DNA from: Tenebrio molitor
Taxonomy: Eukaryota > Arthropoda > Insecta > Coleoptera > Tenebrionidae
DNA length: 64,000 bases
Direction of reading: 5' to 3'
Assembly: GCF_963966145.1 (NCBI RefSeq)
Contig: NC_091055.1
Span: forward strand, 7,068,001-7,132,000
Positions 1-14,729 of the stretch are shown here, piece by piece. The notes under the pieces were generated by a model, which searched no databases, was not told the origin of the DNA, and saw only the letters and a program-made list of their open reading frames with translations. Within the stretch, counting starts at the first letter, position 1; each line of letters opens with the position of its first letter. The translations under genes and the position numbers were made by a program.

Positions 1-2444
1 TCAGCTGTTTTTCCCTCCGTTCACATCCTGCCCTCTAGCTTGCTTTTACGTCTTGTGTTCATGAGTAGTTCATGATAATTTCCGAGCACATAAAACTCTT
101 TATTACTACAGCAAAATTATTTTCTCACAACATAAAACGTTAACACTCAATCTTTTATTACATTCAGCGTACACAAAATTATTTGAAATACATATACAGA
201 GTGCAACAACAAACTAACCGCTCTTTTACAAATTGTCACGCTGGCGCTGTTTAGCGAGTTGGATCAGCGATGAATTCTTACGAATTTTCTTCGACGGATT
301 TAAGTTTTTTGTTTATTTTGACGGTCAAATTCAATCAAACACCCAGTATATTGTACTCATTGCTCTCGTTATTAATTTATCTACTAATTGTAAAATAATT
401 GTGTCAAATCTACTTTAAATTTTTTAACGAGGCGTATTAAATCTAAATACCTTTTATTACTGTCATCCGGGACTAAGTATACTATTGTTGCGAAAGTGTG
501 ATGTAGAAAATTTTACCATTTTCGCATAATTTAAACATGTAATAGGTGTATTTACCTAAACTACGTTATTATGATTTTAATAGGGGAACTTACAATTTAT
601 GCATTCCAAAATTGGATGAAAGTTAAATCTTGCCGTAAAATTTGGATAAGAATAACATTAATTAAAAAAATTTGATTGTATCTTAATTTATTTTATAGGA
701 AGTTCTCGAATATAAGAATGTTTTATTTGTTAAAGTAACTAGTGCCACGTCAGTTGCATTTACTAATTACTTTATTATCCTTTTAACATTTTTATTTCAC
801 GACGAACACGAACAGTTTAACTGAAAAACAATGTTTGCTTACCATTTATCAAATTTGTCGTTGTTATTGCTATGGTTTTCACCAGCAGGGCCGGACACTG
901 AGACCTGAAAAATAAATTTGTGCGTTAATAAAAAACATAAATTCAATCAGTTAGTGTCAGTAGTAGTCGTAAAAATGTGCTGATTTAGTAAAAAATAATA
1001 AATCTTTGTTAATAAGTGTTCCGAATCGTGCCTTTATTTTATTGAACGTAAAAGTCAGTACAGTAAAAAATTTTTGCATATTTTTGCTGTGACCGCGCCG
1101 TCGTTTAATTTCGGAACCATTAACAAAGTGTCGTAAACATAATTCAACTAAATACATATATGTAAATTACTTCAATTTAAATAAACGGAAAGAATTTGAT
1201 CAAAACGATACGATATGGCTGAAAACAAATGACTCGATAAATTAACAAATTAAATTTAACTGCTGATGCGGTGTCCCATATTTCATCCGTGAAAAATAAG
1301 GACATTTATTTCATTATGTTTCCCTCTCTTGTGGATGACTTGTTAAAGAACACACAATAGATAAAGGGATTTAAACGCTTTTACGTTTATGATGTCTTTA
1401 TACTGGATTTTTTATCTTTATCATTCAAATGACTATCACATGCTGCTTATGTCGTGAAATATATACTCTGACATTTATATTGTGTTGCTCGTTTTCATTA
1501 ATTCGCTTTGCCGATGTTGTATTTGTTTTTATAAAATTTTAAATTTGGCTTTGTTATTATTATGATTAATTATTTATTACACAAGATACAATCACAGTTG
1601 TTTTTACCATTGAAAATAACACAATTTAAAACGCGTCAACAGATTTATCAACCCAGATTTTTTTTCTTTATTAAATTCAGCTAATTTACCAAATCTAAAT
1701 GTTTTGGGCAATGTGTTAATGTTGAAAACTTTAAAAGTGTAAAAATTTACAGAATACCGTTTACAATAAAAATTTGAAGTAATTTTCTGCAAAATTTCCA
1801 ATTACCAATAAAACTTGGTTTCGTGTCTTTCTCAACTATGTATAATGTAATAGCTACAAAATTTTAAGTGAATCCATCTGGTCAGAATGTTTTTAAAACA
1901 TACTGTATATAATGTGGTGCATATTTCTTGCTGGTATAGTATATGTATATAAATATTCAACAAATTGTGGAAAAAATATACTATAAATAGTGGAATATCT
2001 TTCAATGCAAAATAGGAAAATCACAAACACAAAACAACTCAGTTAATTATAAACAAGTAACATGTTAGAGTGTAATAAAAATGTTAAAAACAAATTTTTG
2101 TGACAGCTATATTTTATTCATAGAAATTATTGTTTCACTAATTTTCACTATTGGAATGTATATTTCGTTTGATTATTAGTTCCAAATAATAGTAGATTAA
2201 GAGTAGAAGTGAGTCTTTTGTGCTAAGTCCAGAGATTAAAGACCGAGGGGAAGTCGAGATCGCAACTGGGTGAAGCACAAAAAGACCTACTTTTAATGAT
2301 ATATGTATACTATTTTATCTTCAAGCAGATCACAAAAAAAAAAATCGGACATGAACTCTTTTATTTTCTTTTGTTGCAGTTACTTAAATGACAATTTTTA
2401 AAACTTACACTTAAACAACTTAACACAACTTAAACTTACAATTT
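1..2444. other. No recognised feature
   Basis: AT-rich sequence with frequent stops in all frames. A few short open frames show no protein-like composition. Confidence 0.7.
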
Positions 2445-2755
2445 TCAAATTTTAAAGCACCAGTAACTCCTAGTTCTCTTGTTGCAATATTATTAGTACA
2501 TACTTGAAGGCTCAATAATATCAGTAAAGTCTACTAAAGTCTAAAGTTTACTTTTTAACGTTGAAAAGCCATCTTGCTATTTTTGATTTTGACATCTGTC
2601 ATTCATGCACATGGGCGACTCCTGTTACACCACAGTGGCACCGGTTAAATATTGGGTAATAATTTCGTTATTTCGCTTTTTTAGAGGCTTTTTCTTAATA
2701 GTGATAATTTAATTATTAAATAATTTGTGTAATTATTGATAAATAAATAATAGTT
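2445..2755 (+). repeat. Dispersed repeat, copy 1
   Basis: About 300 bp matching 46090-46370 in the same orientation. It starts at CAAATTTTAAAGCACCAGTA and runs through CTAGTTCTCTTGTTGCAATA, GTCTACTAAAGTCTAAAGTT and AAATATTGGGTAATAATTTC to the AATTATTGATAAATAAAT end. This copy has an extra 20 to 25 bases near 2500-2525. No coding capacity and no visible terminal repeats. Confidence 0.8.
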
Positions 2756-2767
2756 ATTTGTGTATCA

Positions 2768-2866
2768 AGGCCTAAAAAGTGCATATTTTTAATCCGAGTC
2801 TGGGTTTTTTAGTCGAGGCGGAGCCGAGACTTGAAAACAGGCGAGGACAAAAGGCACTTTTAGGCC
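2768..2866. repeat. Small hairpin repeat (about 99 bp)
   Basis: The outer stem GGCCTAAAAAGTGC pairs with GCACTTTTAGGCC. Inside is GTCGAGGCGGAGCCGAGAC, itself nearly palindromic. Its plan resembles the hairpins at 14619 and 63221: an outer stem with a purine-rich, GC-rich centre. Confidence 0.55.
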
Positions 2867-5800
2867 GAAGTGTATACAACGTTTTTGGTGTTCGTTTAGG
2901 CAAAAATCTTGAAAAACATGAATTAATTGTAAATTTTGAGGTTATCTTTGACAGATGTCAAGTTAGGTATATAAACTGAAAAATGTATATGCATATTTAG
3001 TTATATACCACTTTTCATATTATGTATCTCGAGAAACGAAGACGAAAAGTAAGTTTTTCAACATCAATTGGAGAAAATATTAACTGACAAAAAGCGTATA
3101 TGTATTTTCATTTTCAGGAAAAAAATCTTTTAAGATGTGGTCTTATGATTTTTTTGGCAAATTGATTTTTCAAAATTGTTTATGTTAATTGTAGTTTAAA
3201 TGTGCGTAAAAATTATGTGGTAGGGAAGACATTCAACCAGAAAAAAGTTTGAACTGGATTAAGGTAGTGGTTAACCGCTTGACAAAATCTATAGAAAGTT
3301 ATTTCAGGTATTCACCTGATAAACTACTTGTCCTCGTATTTTTTTGTTTGTGCGCAATATTTTCTTGTAAAATTTAAAAATAAATATTATTGGAGAACAT
3401 CGCGTATGAGAAAATGAATCTGTACGGTGTCAATTTCTAGATTTAATATGTCCATTCACTTTTCAAACGGGTTTAGCTCTTATTAACTAATAAATGACAT
3501 AATGAAAGTATTGACTATTGATAATAATCGTAAATTACTACACGCGAGATTTTCGATTATGGAAATTTTGTAATTACGATGATTGTGTAACTTGCAATTG
3601 TTAAACAGATGATGTGGAGATTATTTACGAAACCGTGTTAATAAAACCGTATCTTAACCGGGAAACCGAAGAAGATGAAAGTGGTCTTATTTTACTTGCA
3701 CTTTTACGTAGATGAGACCAAACAGCGAAGAAATGTTGATGTAGGATAATTAATTTAGGTAGGTCTCATCCAAATGGCGTCCTTAAAGGATTTTAGGACG
3801 TAACACTGCTAATGATACTGCTGAGAAATGGCGTGTTTAATCTATATTAATTAGTCCATACAAAACGCTACTACTTTAACTATTATTGTTTGAATTGTTC
3901 CACGTGTTTCCGGATGGTACAGATAAAAACAATTCATTTGGGCTGATTGTTCGGTTTAGAAATTAAACCGATGAATCTTAATCGTTATGAAATAATTTCA
4001 TCCCTGTCGAATGAAACGGGAACTGAATTCCTGATTTTCTCATCCTCATCATCAGAATAATGTTAAATGCAACTGCAATTATATTACTCACGTGCATTTC
4101 CAACATTCAACTTCCTGAACAGAGTGCACAAAAAAGCGAGAGCGCTAATTCAAATTCACATTCACTTTCAGCACTTTAGTTTTATTGTGATCAGTTTTTA
4201 AAATTGCGCGAAAGTGGAGAATGTTTTGTAAAATTTTTTAAAAAGAAATTTTACTTACTTTATACCTCATGTTTGATGTAATTATATTAGCTGATATGAA
4301 CAGACTGAAGAACTAGCCCCCGATCCGGTGCCCTAGAATCCCCCCTGTGCAGCGCCCCCCACCAATTTATCGTGCACCGCTTACCACGTTAAGAAATCTT
4401 TATTTGCGAATTATTGTTTATTTTTTCAGTTCTTCTGATTAATTGCGTAACATCGATCTTACCGTAAATCAATTTCACAACTTTTACGTGGTTGCGAGGT
4501 TTATATCCTCTATTGATTTCGTTTGCTTAATCAAAAATCTATTTTATTCGCTTTATATCGCGAATATCTAATAACAGTTTCTCGCCACGCTGCAACCGAT
4601 TTTTACATTCTTATCTGAAGTTTCCGTTGGTCTCGCTCTTTAATATATTTAATTAACACCGTCAATATTAACCATTAAATTAATTAAACAGGAATGGGTT
4701 GTGCGTTTAATTAAGGGGTAATATTAAGTCAAATCTGGAGCCACTGGTAAAATTGATAAATTAAAGATTACTAGATTACCAGAACAGGTTTGTAACACGA
4801 ATAATTTCACTTCCTAGTAAAAATTTACTTCCGTTATTTACCTTGTAATCTTACGTTGAATATTACATAATATTAAAACGTACGGAAGCAAGAAGTATAC
4901 GTGAGGTGCAACAAGAAATTTTTGAAACACTTTTACCCATTTAATTTAAAAATTGGTAATCGATGCTGTCACAGTAACACAACAAAATATGCACCCAGCA
5001 TTTTGAAACAATAATTAATTTCGATAATAAATTATTTTTATTGGCTTGTATTAAAAAAATACATACCACGATAGTTATAAAAAAATTTCATTGAAGTGAA
5101 CATATGGCACAATCTCCAAGTATTACTTCAAAACAACTTTTGAATTTATTTAATGAAAATGGAATAAAAACAGTTTTTTCAATTTTTAAAAATGATCTGT
5201 TACAGCTGTCGTTTATGTATCGCTTTGTTCTTCTTTTCTCTACTTAACTTTGAAAATAGTAGATTTTCAAATTCAAAATTGAAATACATTCTATGCGTTT
5301 ATTAACCTGAGATTAATGCTTTATTTTGTCACACCGGTCGCCATTTGGATTTGGAAATTTAATAAACTGGAAATTGTTAATACTCTATACAAGAAAAAAC
5401 ATGAATTAATCTAATTGCGTATCAATTAGAAATGCAAATTGATTTACAATCTATACGTTCGATAATAAGGTCACAAGTAATATTCGATTATTTGGAGCAA
5501 ACCGAAGAACTAATACATACTGTGATTTTCTCGGTACCGGTGAATTTTGCTCAAAATATATAATGAATGGTTAAAAATAAGTTACTTGATTTATTATCTT
5601 GGTCGTAATAGTGAAATAAAATAGTTGTTTCACGTGTCTGGCATAATTTTATACGACAACAGATTCAACAATTTTCTACTAGTGGGTTACCTAAATCTAT
5701 ATAATTATTAACTTTTCTAATTTTCTGTTTGAATAAACTTTGCATTAGCTTACAACTTATAATTTATTAACGTTGCATTTTTATACTTCTTCTGTTCACT

Positions 5801-8800
5801 GAACATTATTTATTTCTAAAATTTCTTCTGATATTATTTTCTGTGCGATGTTAATATTGGAAGGATATTTAAATTAGTAATAAACAATTTATTAATCTAT
5901 AGGATATTCTTTTAATTATAATTAATTATCGAACAACTGTTGACGGTTTTGTTGCACTTTGTCATAAGTTTTATTTGTGCTAATAATAACCAAAAATCCT
6001 TAAGACAAAACTTTCGCTTTCTAATTATATAGATATCTACGCAAACGAAGACCTTTTACAAGATGAAAAAAAAAATAAAAACCCATAACTTTCGATTACT
6101 GATATTTTAACGTGTATACTTACTTCAGCTACACAGAAACATTAATAATGAACAAAAAAAATATAAGTAAGAAAATGAATCTCTATTTATAATAATAAAT
6201 TAATTTTATTAAGTGGTAATAGTAACGTGGAAATGCTGCAAGTATTTTAGGCACTCTGCCTTATGCAACTCCACTTGAAGAAGTGCATTGTTTATGATTT
6301 ATATACATCTAATTTATTGTTTAATATGTACATTAACTGTAATGAAAACAAATTAAATTATCATAGTAAAGTGTAAATACTCGTAGGTAGCATTATGATT
6401 TCCGGAAACAATATTTTTTAGAGGAATAAATTTCCTTTTGAGTTATATTGTCACAACACGCAATCATCCAGTACATTATTGTTTAATGTAACATATAAGC
6501 ATTTAGTCAATCATTAAATTACGAATCGATGATTATAATTAATTAAATTCAATTATTTTAATATTAATGAGATATTGGTAGCCACAATAGTTTAATCATG
6601 TGTGAAATAATGATTGTCAAAACTCAACTCGCCTATCAGTTATGCCACAAATATGTATGTATTAATAACGCTGTGTTATTGAAAAGTAATCAGAATAAAT
6701 GTTTCATTGAAACTCTTTACGAATAATTTCATTTAAAAGAATGTTGATCGAAAGGAGATAGAAAAAATAACTTTTCAAAATCAAAATATATTGAGTAGTT
6801 GGTTTTTTAATATTTAAAATGTTATGTAAAATTTTGAATTTAGTGTATTTAGTTAAGTTTAATTTTATTTATGGTTTGAGTACAGAAAACAACACAACAC
6901 AAATATTTCCAATAAGTAGCGATAAGTAGCGATGTGGAGAAATTCACTCCAACATAAATTGTCATGAATTACTTACGTCTGATCCGGTTTATGGATCTAT
7001 TAAATCCGTATTGGATTTGAAGAGATTCCACTTGAATTCGCCTTTAAAATTAATTGTTGTCCAGATCAACAAAGTCAAGTTTTTCTTGATTTAACACCAG
7101 TGTCCTGTATATTTTCGAAGTAAAAATAGAATTCAATGTGAACGATCTTAGAGCTTAATGATGGAGAATGAAAATATCTTAAATCAAATATTTAATAATT
7201 CCGGTGATAATAATCTTTATATTGTGTTTTTTTTTTCAATGATTAAATCGGATAATAATTAAATAATAAACAACATTAAACACGAGCAATTTTAAAAACT
7301 AAATAAACATATGAATGCAGTCATATGTTATGCAGTGCATACAGTCATATTATTCACCTTAACACGCAGCTGTTAATTATCCAACTATCCCCAAACAAAT
7401 GTAATTTCTACAATGTATGTATTGTGCTCAGTATTTATTAAACAGTCACATTTAGAGTTGATTGATATTTTATCTAATTTAATTTAAAAAATATATTGAA
7501 AATAGGTTTGCTATTTATTTATTTACAATTTAGGACGGATTTTTCACCTAATAAATAAAAATTAACCTTCATTTAAACATTCTTTTGGTATCCAGCCCTA
7601 CAAATAAATTTATTTTTATCTTCAGAATATGTATCATAATTAAATTTAAAAGTATGTTTAAAATAAAAAGTAGGTACTTTTTGGTAAATTGGAAAACAGT
7701 GACACACAAATTTGTATATAATTCTTTCACAGAGTTTTAAACCTGTTTAAAAATTTCAGGTGAAAAAGTCGACTTTCATTCCTTATTCTTACTTGTAAAC
7801 AATGAAACAGCAACTTTAATGTTAATTATTTTTATTAATTTAATTTTTTGGTCCATTTTGGTCCATTTTCCAAGAACAACCTGAAGCAATTTTTTAGCAG
7901 AAATAAGTAATTGGCGTATACAAATTATGTGTGTTAACTATAACAATTTCTAATTTATGACACTTTTTATATAATGGTAGATTATTTTAGACTCAAATGT
8001 GTTGTGTGGAGAAATTGGGTCTGATTGAATAAAAAATTCGTCAAATAATTTTATTTTTTTGGAAATATGATTATGTCTAGTAAATAGTGACGTGCAGGGG
8101 ACCAACATAATGCGAATTTAGTAATGCTCAATCCAACGTGAACGGTGTATAAATTCTGTTGAATTGAGAAATCAGAGACTTGTTCTATACTTATTTAGAG
8201 GAAATTTTAAAGCCTGGTGTTGATTATTTTAAGTTTCTCGCGTTTACAAATTTCCAAGTGTAAACAGTTCGGTTGGATTACACGCTACTTTCAAATTAAC
8301 TTCAAAAGGGACGTTTAGCAGATAATGAGTCTTGTTATGGACTAAGAACGAGTAGGTACCAGTCATGCATGAGAAATGGTGCTAACGTGCCATTTATGAT
8401 AATGTAAACTCAGCAATTATAGAGGGTGTTCCTTGTACAATCTGGGTTAAGGAATAAACCAGGACTGTTCTATTTGACTCGTTTCCAAGCTATTCATTTA
8501 TGCGGAAACACTTTTGTATTTTCAAATTTGCGACTCCCAATTAAATTGCAACTTAGCGGATCGATTCGACTCTCTTTATCTGATCTCCTTTCGACCGACA
8601 ATGTTTTTCTTGGTAATATTGTTGTTGATTGTGGAAAACAACTTTTTGTTGATTGTAAAATATTTTAAATTGGCTTCCTATAATGTACAACAAAAAGCAT
8701 TTTTCTGAATGAAGGTTTCAGCCAAGATAGGAAGTTCACATTTTATACATCAAACCTCGAGCTATTTTCTCTTTCAATATTAAGTATAGCTCGATCGTCG

Positions 8801-9976
8801 GCTTTTTTGTTTGTAACCATTATATGTCTGTTGTTGGAAGAATAATATTAAGAAAAATATTTGTTGAAAATGATCGTGATTCTGTTACCGAGACAGACAT
8901 TTCATTTCTTAATAAAAATGTTAAAATTTCTTTTGGAATTTATATTCAAGTATTTGGCCAAACCCCATTTCACTCACAAAAAACTATATTTATTAATCTG
9001 TTATCAAAGTACTTTGGTTTCAGAATAATTTTTTTTTCATTTTCCTACTCTGCTTTTCGTATTTATAACCTTGGATTAATTGGACAGATGCAGAAATAAT
9101 TTACTAAAGTTTTTTTTTCGAACGTCAACTAATAAAAGTAAAAATGAAAGTAAATGCCCACTTGCAGTTGTAGTCATAAATATAACACGTTTGCATTTCA
9201 ATTAAGTCATCAAGAGTCCGATGTTATAACCGGTTTTTGGCTAAGAATTTTCTTGAGAGCTGCCATTAAATTTGGATAGGTCAGTACAAAGTTGCTTTCG
9301 TCGATTTGGAGTTAGTAAGAGATAAAAGTAGTGAGTTTGGTGAGACAGTGAACAGCGTGGTAACAATTAGATGGCGCTTTTATTGGTTGTAGAGTTTCTT
9401 AGTTTAGTAGTCAATGAACTTGCTTCCGGGTTGGCGCCGTTCATAAAAGATCTAAAAAATAACTGGAGATTGCAACTTACACCATCTGATTTTTTGTCAA
9501 TATTACTTGGTTTTCTTAAGCGGAAGAGTGCATTTTTTATTATTATTGATGATCCACGAAAAAAATACTTTCACTCACTTTTATAATTTGCACGGCAATA
9601 AATCAAAGTCTATTTTAATCGTGCGAGTCTAAATTTTGCTACACTTGTCAGAACTCGAGTGTTTTTTTTTCTATTAGTAGTTGGTCGGAAACGATTTAAA
9701 CAATTTATTTTTTACAAAAGGTACTTACTTTTGACAAATGATTATAGTAGCCGACGGACAGCAGAAATAGAAAGTTCTTTTTTTAACAGAACCAACATGT
9801 ACTTTGAAGCTAATTTAATTAAACATTTTTTGTTATTTTGTGCAAAATTTTAATATAACTGTGTAATTATATGAAACATTAGGCAAATAAATTGGTTCTA
9901 CTAAAAGTGAGCCTGCCTTAATCGAATTTTAAGATGTTTGTTTTTTCTGAATAAAGGTAGTGTAATCGTAATAATA
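2867..9976. other. Intergenic, no recognised gene
   Basis: AT-rich throughout. A brief GC-rich patch at about 4313-4390 (CCCCCGATCCGG, CCCCCCACC) stands out. Frames at 8426-8708 and 8824-9099 are open for 60-90 codons but resemble nothing known. Confidence 0.65.
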
Positions 9977-10092
9977 ATAACGGCGAGCTATCTACTGTGA
10001 AAGCGATATTATCATTCGATCAGTGAAGTTAAGCAAAGTTGGGCTGGGTCAGTGTTTGTATGGGTGGCCGATACGGAAACTGTCAGTTGTAA
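9977..10092 (+). pseudogene. 5S rRNA-like sequence (pseudogene or 5S-derived SINE head)
   Basis: The segment CGATCAGTGAAGTTAAGCAA, then AGTTGGGCTGGGTCAGTG, then TTTGTATGGGTGGCC follows the order and spacing of the internal control region of animal 5S rRNA (GATCACCGAAGTTAAGCAAC, GGGC, GGTTAGTACTTGGATGGGTGACC). The start ACGGC lies about 34 bases upstream, as expected, and the 3' part (CGGAAACTG, GTTGTAACT) still resembles the 5S end. Total length matches a roughly 118-nt 5S gene. Many substitutions, including in box C, argue against a working gene. A 5S-headed (SINE3-type) retroposon is the alternative, but no tail or other copy was found here. Confidence 0.6.
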
Positions 10093-13000
10093 CTCCATTT
10101 CAGTATTGGCTGTAGAAATCTGTAATGTCGTATGAACAAATTCCCACGTGTAAGTGGATAGCAAAATAATTCATACTTAATATTTAAAAAGTTGTTCTTC
10201 AAAGGTATTGTCATTTCTTGATAGAAATATTCTCAATGATAATAATTAATAAATTCGACTTCGATACTGTACTCCCTTTTTTGTAATACACGAAGCAATT
10301 GTTTAAAGATTTGTTCCGTTTTTAAAACATTCAAAACCTTGAAGCAACGAATATTTAAATGGAGAAATGGGGGCTGACGTTTGAATAACACATTAGGGTA
10401 TCGTACAATGAATTGGTTTCACGTGAATACTCGTACGTAATATACTTTCAATTTTATTCAAAATTGATGATTTTGAACGGAATGACGTACGTTTTAGAAT
10501 TTGGCGTACGAGGTATTTTAGAGATCTTCTAGAAGTGGATGAAGCAAGTGGCGTCCTTTCAGGTAGCAAAACCGCAAGAAATCATAACATGACGGTGGGT
10601 TTCGATGTTTCCGGCACTAATTTGTGCTAGACCATCAAAACCTAACGCTAACACGCACTGACTTATTCATATAAGCGAATATTTTTCGTAGACTTTCTTA
10701 CATAAAAATAAAACAAGAAGCAGATTTTGACACTCTCTACCTTCCGAGGAGTTCTAGACTAAGTACCCCAACATCATTTTAACTAACGAACATCCATTAG
10801 GGATCTATCTTATTGTCTTTAAGTTTCATAGATTCTTTGGTAGTAACAATAAATATTATTTAAGTAACAGTAGAGGCGTGGTGGATGGCTAGTAGTCAAG
10901 TTAGATTGAGTGTTTGGAGGTTATCAGTGTTATCACTGCTTCACATAATGATCTGTTTGCTCGTTATTATTTGGTAGCAATACCCGTAATGACGAAGTAC
11001 AGCCTGAATGCCGGTTAACTGCCGAGCCAGTGGTGGGAAGGGGTAAGATTAAATAGAGGGTTATAAATGTTTTTAGCATCGTATTGTGCTGTGAAAATTG
11101 CCTACAATAATATATATTGTACCTACACTATTAAAAAAAACCGTGGTGATTAATTGGTTGCTTAAGAGCAAGGGGTTTCTAAGTATTCTAACTTATAATA
11201 AAAAATTGTTACAAATAATAACTAATGTCCTGCACAAAGTAGTCTCGAAAGACTTTTTTGCTGCTTCAACACGGCATATCGTAGTTCATTTGAAAATTAA
11301 TAAAAAACGAAAACTACAAACTAACAAGTGTAAGCTGTCAAATCTCAAATTTACTAAGCTATAAATTTCGAAAAAATTTCTATATTCTAACTATAATCCA
11401 TACTGTTAGAATACATATAAATCAACTGCGATGTTAGAAACACTTTTAATAACCCTGTGGAAACCACTGAAGCAGGATTAAAATTGTATTTATTTAAAAC
11501 ATGGAAAAATTCTAAATGTAATTTATATATACAGTATTACAATATGAAGTAAGTTAATTGTGCAATGTGTACAAGCTTGAACTACTGCATCTTACACACG
11601 ATGGTCTTGCTGGAACAAATGAGTAATAAACGCATTTTTTTCAAGCCCTCTCTGCACTCATAATTTTTTAGAAGCAATTATCTAAAGCTATTTGCCAACA
11701 ATGTTGTTCCAGTGTAATTGCTTTAAATTGGGTGTGATCTAGTCCTCACAAAATTGTGGGTCAAAAATTGCTATTTATGCGACTTTTCATGTGACGAAAC
11801 GAGTTCGACATTTCTTAAAAGCAGAGAAAATAGCCATTTTACCATGCTCTGCACAACACTCGGACCCGACCCGGTAGAACACACGTGCAATATATTGGGA
11901 AGGCGGGTTATACGTGAAAATATTTTTAAGAATGTAAACCACCATATGCTTGAATAGGTTAGGGTGGGTTGGTTTGGACGATGACCGACTTAACTTCAAT
12001 AAATACAAGTTTAAAATGTTTCCACATTATTAAACGCAAGGAGAAATTTTGTCATTCATCCGATTTCCACGACATAACTATGGCAACCTAATTTCTGACC
12101 ATGAAGACATGTTATAAGACATTATATAAGCAAAAGAGGTAAACTGGGTCCTGGGACATTTTTAAAGTTTGTTCTTTCTCTGCTTCCCGAATATGTTTTA
12201 AAACTTTTCATAAAAAAAATCAATGAACGGATGGTTGGTGCGCTATTTTTACAGAATTATCCTTTATCGAACACATAGCAGAGAAGGATCTGATTGTTTT
12301 AATAGTATTAAACACAGAAATGTTAACGATGTCCATGAAAAATATTAAGAAAGTTTAATTAATTGCTATTTTAATGGAGTAAACGAATCTACTAATTCTA
12401 GTCATCACCAATGGTGTCAATTTTAATAACCTAATTTAATATTAACACATTAGTTGACGTGAAAGATTGAAATGGAGATAACATAATTGTAGTTAAATTG
12501 CTCTAACCATAAGTTAAAGTTTCACTTTGTGTTTGAAGTTCCAGAGTAAAAAAGTTAAAAACTCATTTAGAAATTATCTCCGATAATAAAATTAGATTAG
12601 TAATCTGCTTTATCTCGAGGGTAAACGGACCGAATTGGTTGATAAATAGTCGAAAATTTTTGCAAAATCGTTTGGCCTTTCAATGGGCCTGAAACGGCCT
12701 CTGCAGTCATTATAGTGGACAAGCAACGTATTACGTACAACAAAGCGGATAACAACCCCTGCTCTAGATCGATTTGTGGTGTTTCAAGTTAGAAGAAACA
12801 GATGTTCAATGTATAAAGGCAAGCCTCCAGCACAAGAATTTACGCATAACATTGTAAGTTAATTGCGGAAGGAGGTGTTTACAAGAAACTAATTACGCCC
12901 CACATTGAACACTGTACTATTTTTGCCGAAATGAAAACTACAACCTTCTCTTGTTCTTTAGCCAGTTGGAATGATTTTAATGCAGACAAAAATGTGTTGT

Positions 13001-14618
13001 CATGAAAACGTAAAAAAATTTGTCAGGCCTCCAGTTATCGTTAACACATTTGCATATGCAGACATAAATAAAGCGTGTAACTGATGAATAAAGATTACAA
13101 CTCGGTTAAAAGTGAAATTAAATCTTGAATTTTGTAAAATTTGCGTGACGTGGGTGAATTAAAAATATATGAAGGTAATTGAATATGACCCTTTAATGAT
13201 TCGCGCTGCTTAATAGAGCGGAAGCGGAAGTAAACTGTAGTGCTTTTCCCGTGACGCTCAAATCATTACACTTCGACGACATTTTTAACATGGCGGCGTG
13301 AACGTCCAGTTACTGATTAATAACTCTCATAAGTTGCATTCATCACACACCACAATTCGAGTAAAATTCAACATTGTCAAATGAGATTTAATGCAATGTA
13401 AAGAAAAAACAAATATTTGGTTTATTGCTTATTGTTCATCGGAACGTAAAATCATCGCTTATTACAATTTCAAGCATAAATAATTATTCATCGAATCGAA
13501 CATTTGCGTGAATGATAGTTTATAACAATCATTGTTAAACAAATATTACGTTAAATATAGATTGATTTGCATTCGCAATCTATTTAGTTGAATTATGTAC
13601 ACTATTTACAGTGTTGTAGTTATGTATTTATACCACAGCAGAATTAGTTACATATTTTTGAAATTAATGGACTAGTTAGTAATTGACCCGTAAATAGGTA
13701 TGTTTATTTATTGTATTATTATTTAATACAAATTAATTTAACTAGAACAGTTGTAATGAACAATAGAGTGATTTAAAAATAATGTACTGATTACATTAGC
13801 ACGCTACTTTCCCTTGTCAATTCTACTAATATATAGAAATTTTAACTCTTGATTTAAAAAGTGTTGCAGAAAGAAACAGTTGTTTAATTTGCGGAAGCCG
13901 CAAGGCGTTTCTGTCACTAGAACAATAAATCGAACAATTTTTAAGTAATTTTTTTAATGGAACAAATGTAATATTTTATTATATAAATAAAAAAAATTTG
14001 ACTAATACTATTATCTAAATTCCGTCGTGAAGATGACAAATATGATTATCTGGAATAGCATGTCATTTCACCCCCTAACAAACAATATTGCATTTTGATG
14101 AAACAAAACACCGTGAAATTTTAATGATGGTTATTTATGGTGACAGGTAATATTCACACTGAGATATGTATGTTTATATGTTAAGAATTCGCACTTTTGG
14201 TATATAAATTCAACCAACGTAAACACGGGATGATTTGGGTGAATGTTGTGCAGAAAATTTAATTGGTAAACTGACAAAAATTGCATAAAATTAATCATAA
14301 TTTTTAAATGCGAAAATTGCTTTTTTTATTTTGCACCTTTAACACAGTCAGTATAACACACAAACGGGTTTCGAAAAGAAGTTCTTTTCGATACCGGTTT
14401 CAGGAACATTTACTTAAATTTTTAATGTTGGCAGTGAGTAGTTGCTAGGTGATCACTGCACTTCACGACACTTTAAATTCAAAACTTGCAATTGTTCGTC
14501 TAGTTAGCAGCGTTACCAACCTTTTATATCTGCCAAATTAATTTTCCTGGCATTATGTTTTGAACTTTTTTTTAATTTAAAATTTAAAATAGGGGCAAAA
14601 TGGAAAAATATTGAATTA
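10093..14618. other. Intergenic, no recognised gene
   Basis: Unique AT-rich sequence after the 5S-like segment. Frames around 11098-11364 and 11754-12008 are unassigned and probably chance. Confidence 0.65.
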
Positions 14619-14729
14619 CACTCGTTTTATAAGCCATTTTGTCGCACTTGTTTGCTTTATAGCACTCCTCACTGCGCTCTTCGTGCTCTAAAAAACGCGT
14701 GCGACAAAATGGTGTCATAAAACTCGTAT
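14619..14729. repeat. Small hairpin repeat or mini-MITE (about 111 bp)
   Basis: ACTCGTTTTATAAGCCATTT followed by TGTCGCAC at the left is matched in inverse by GTGCGACAAAATGGTGTCAT followed by AAAACTCGT at the right. The centre holds a second short stem (AGCACTCCTC... CGTGCTCT). Confidence 0.65.
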
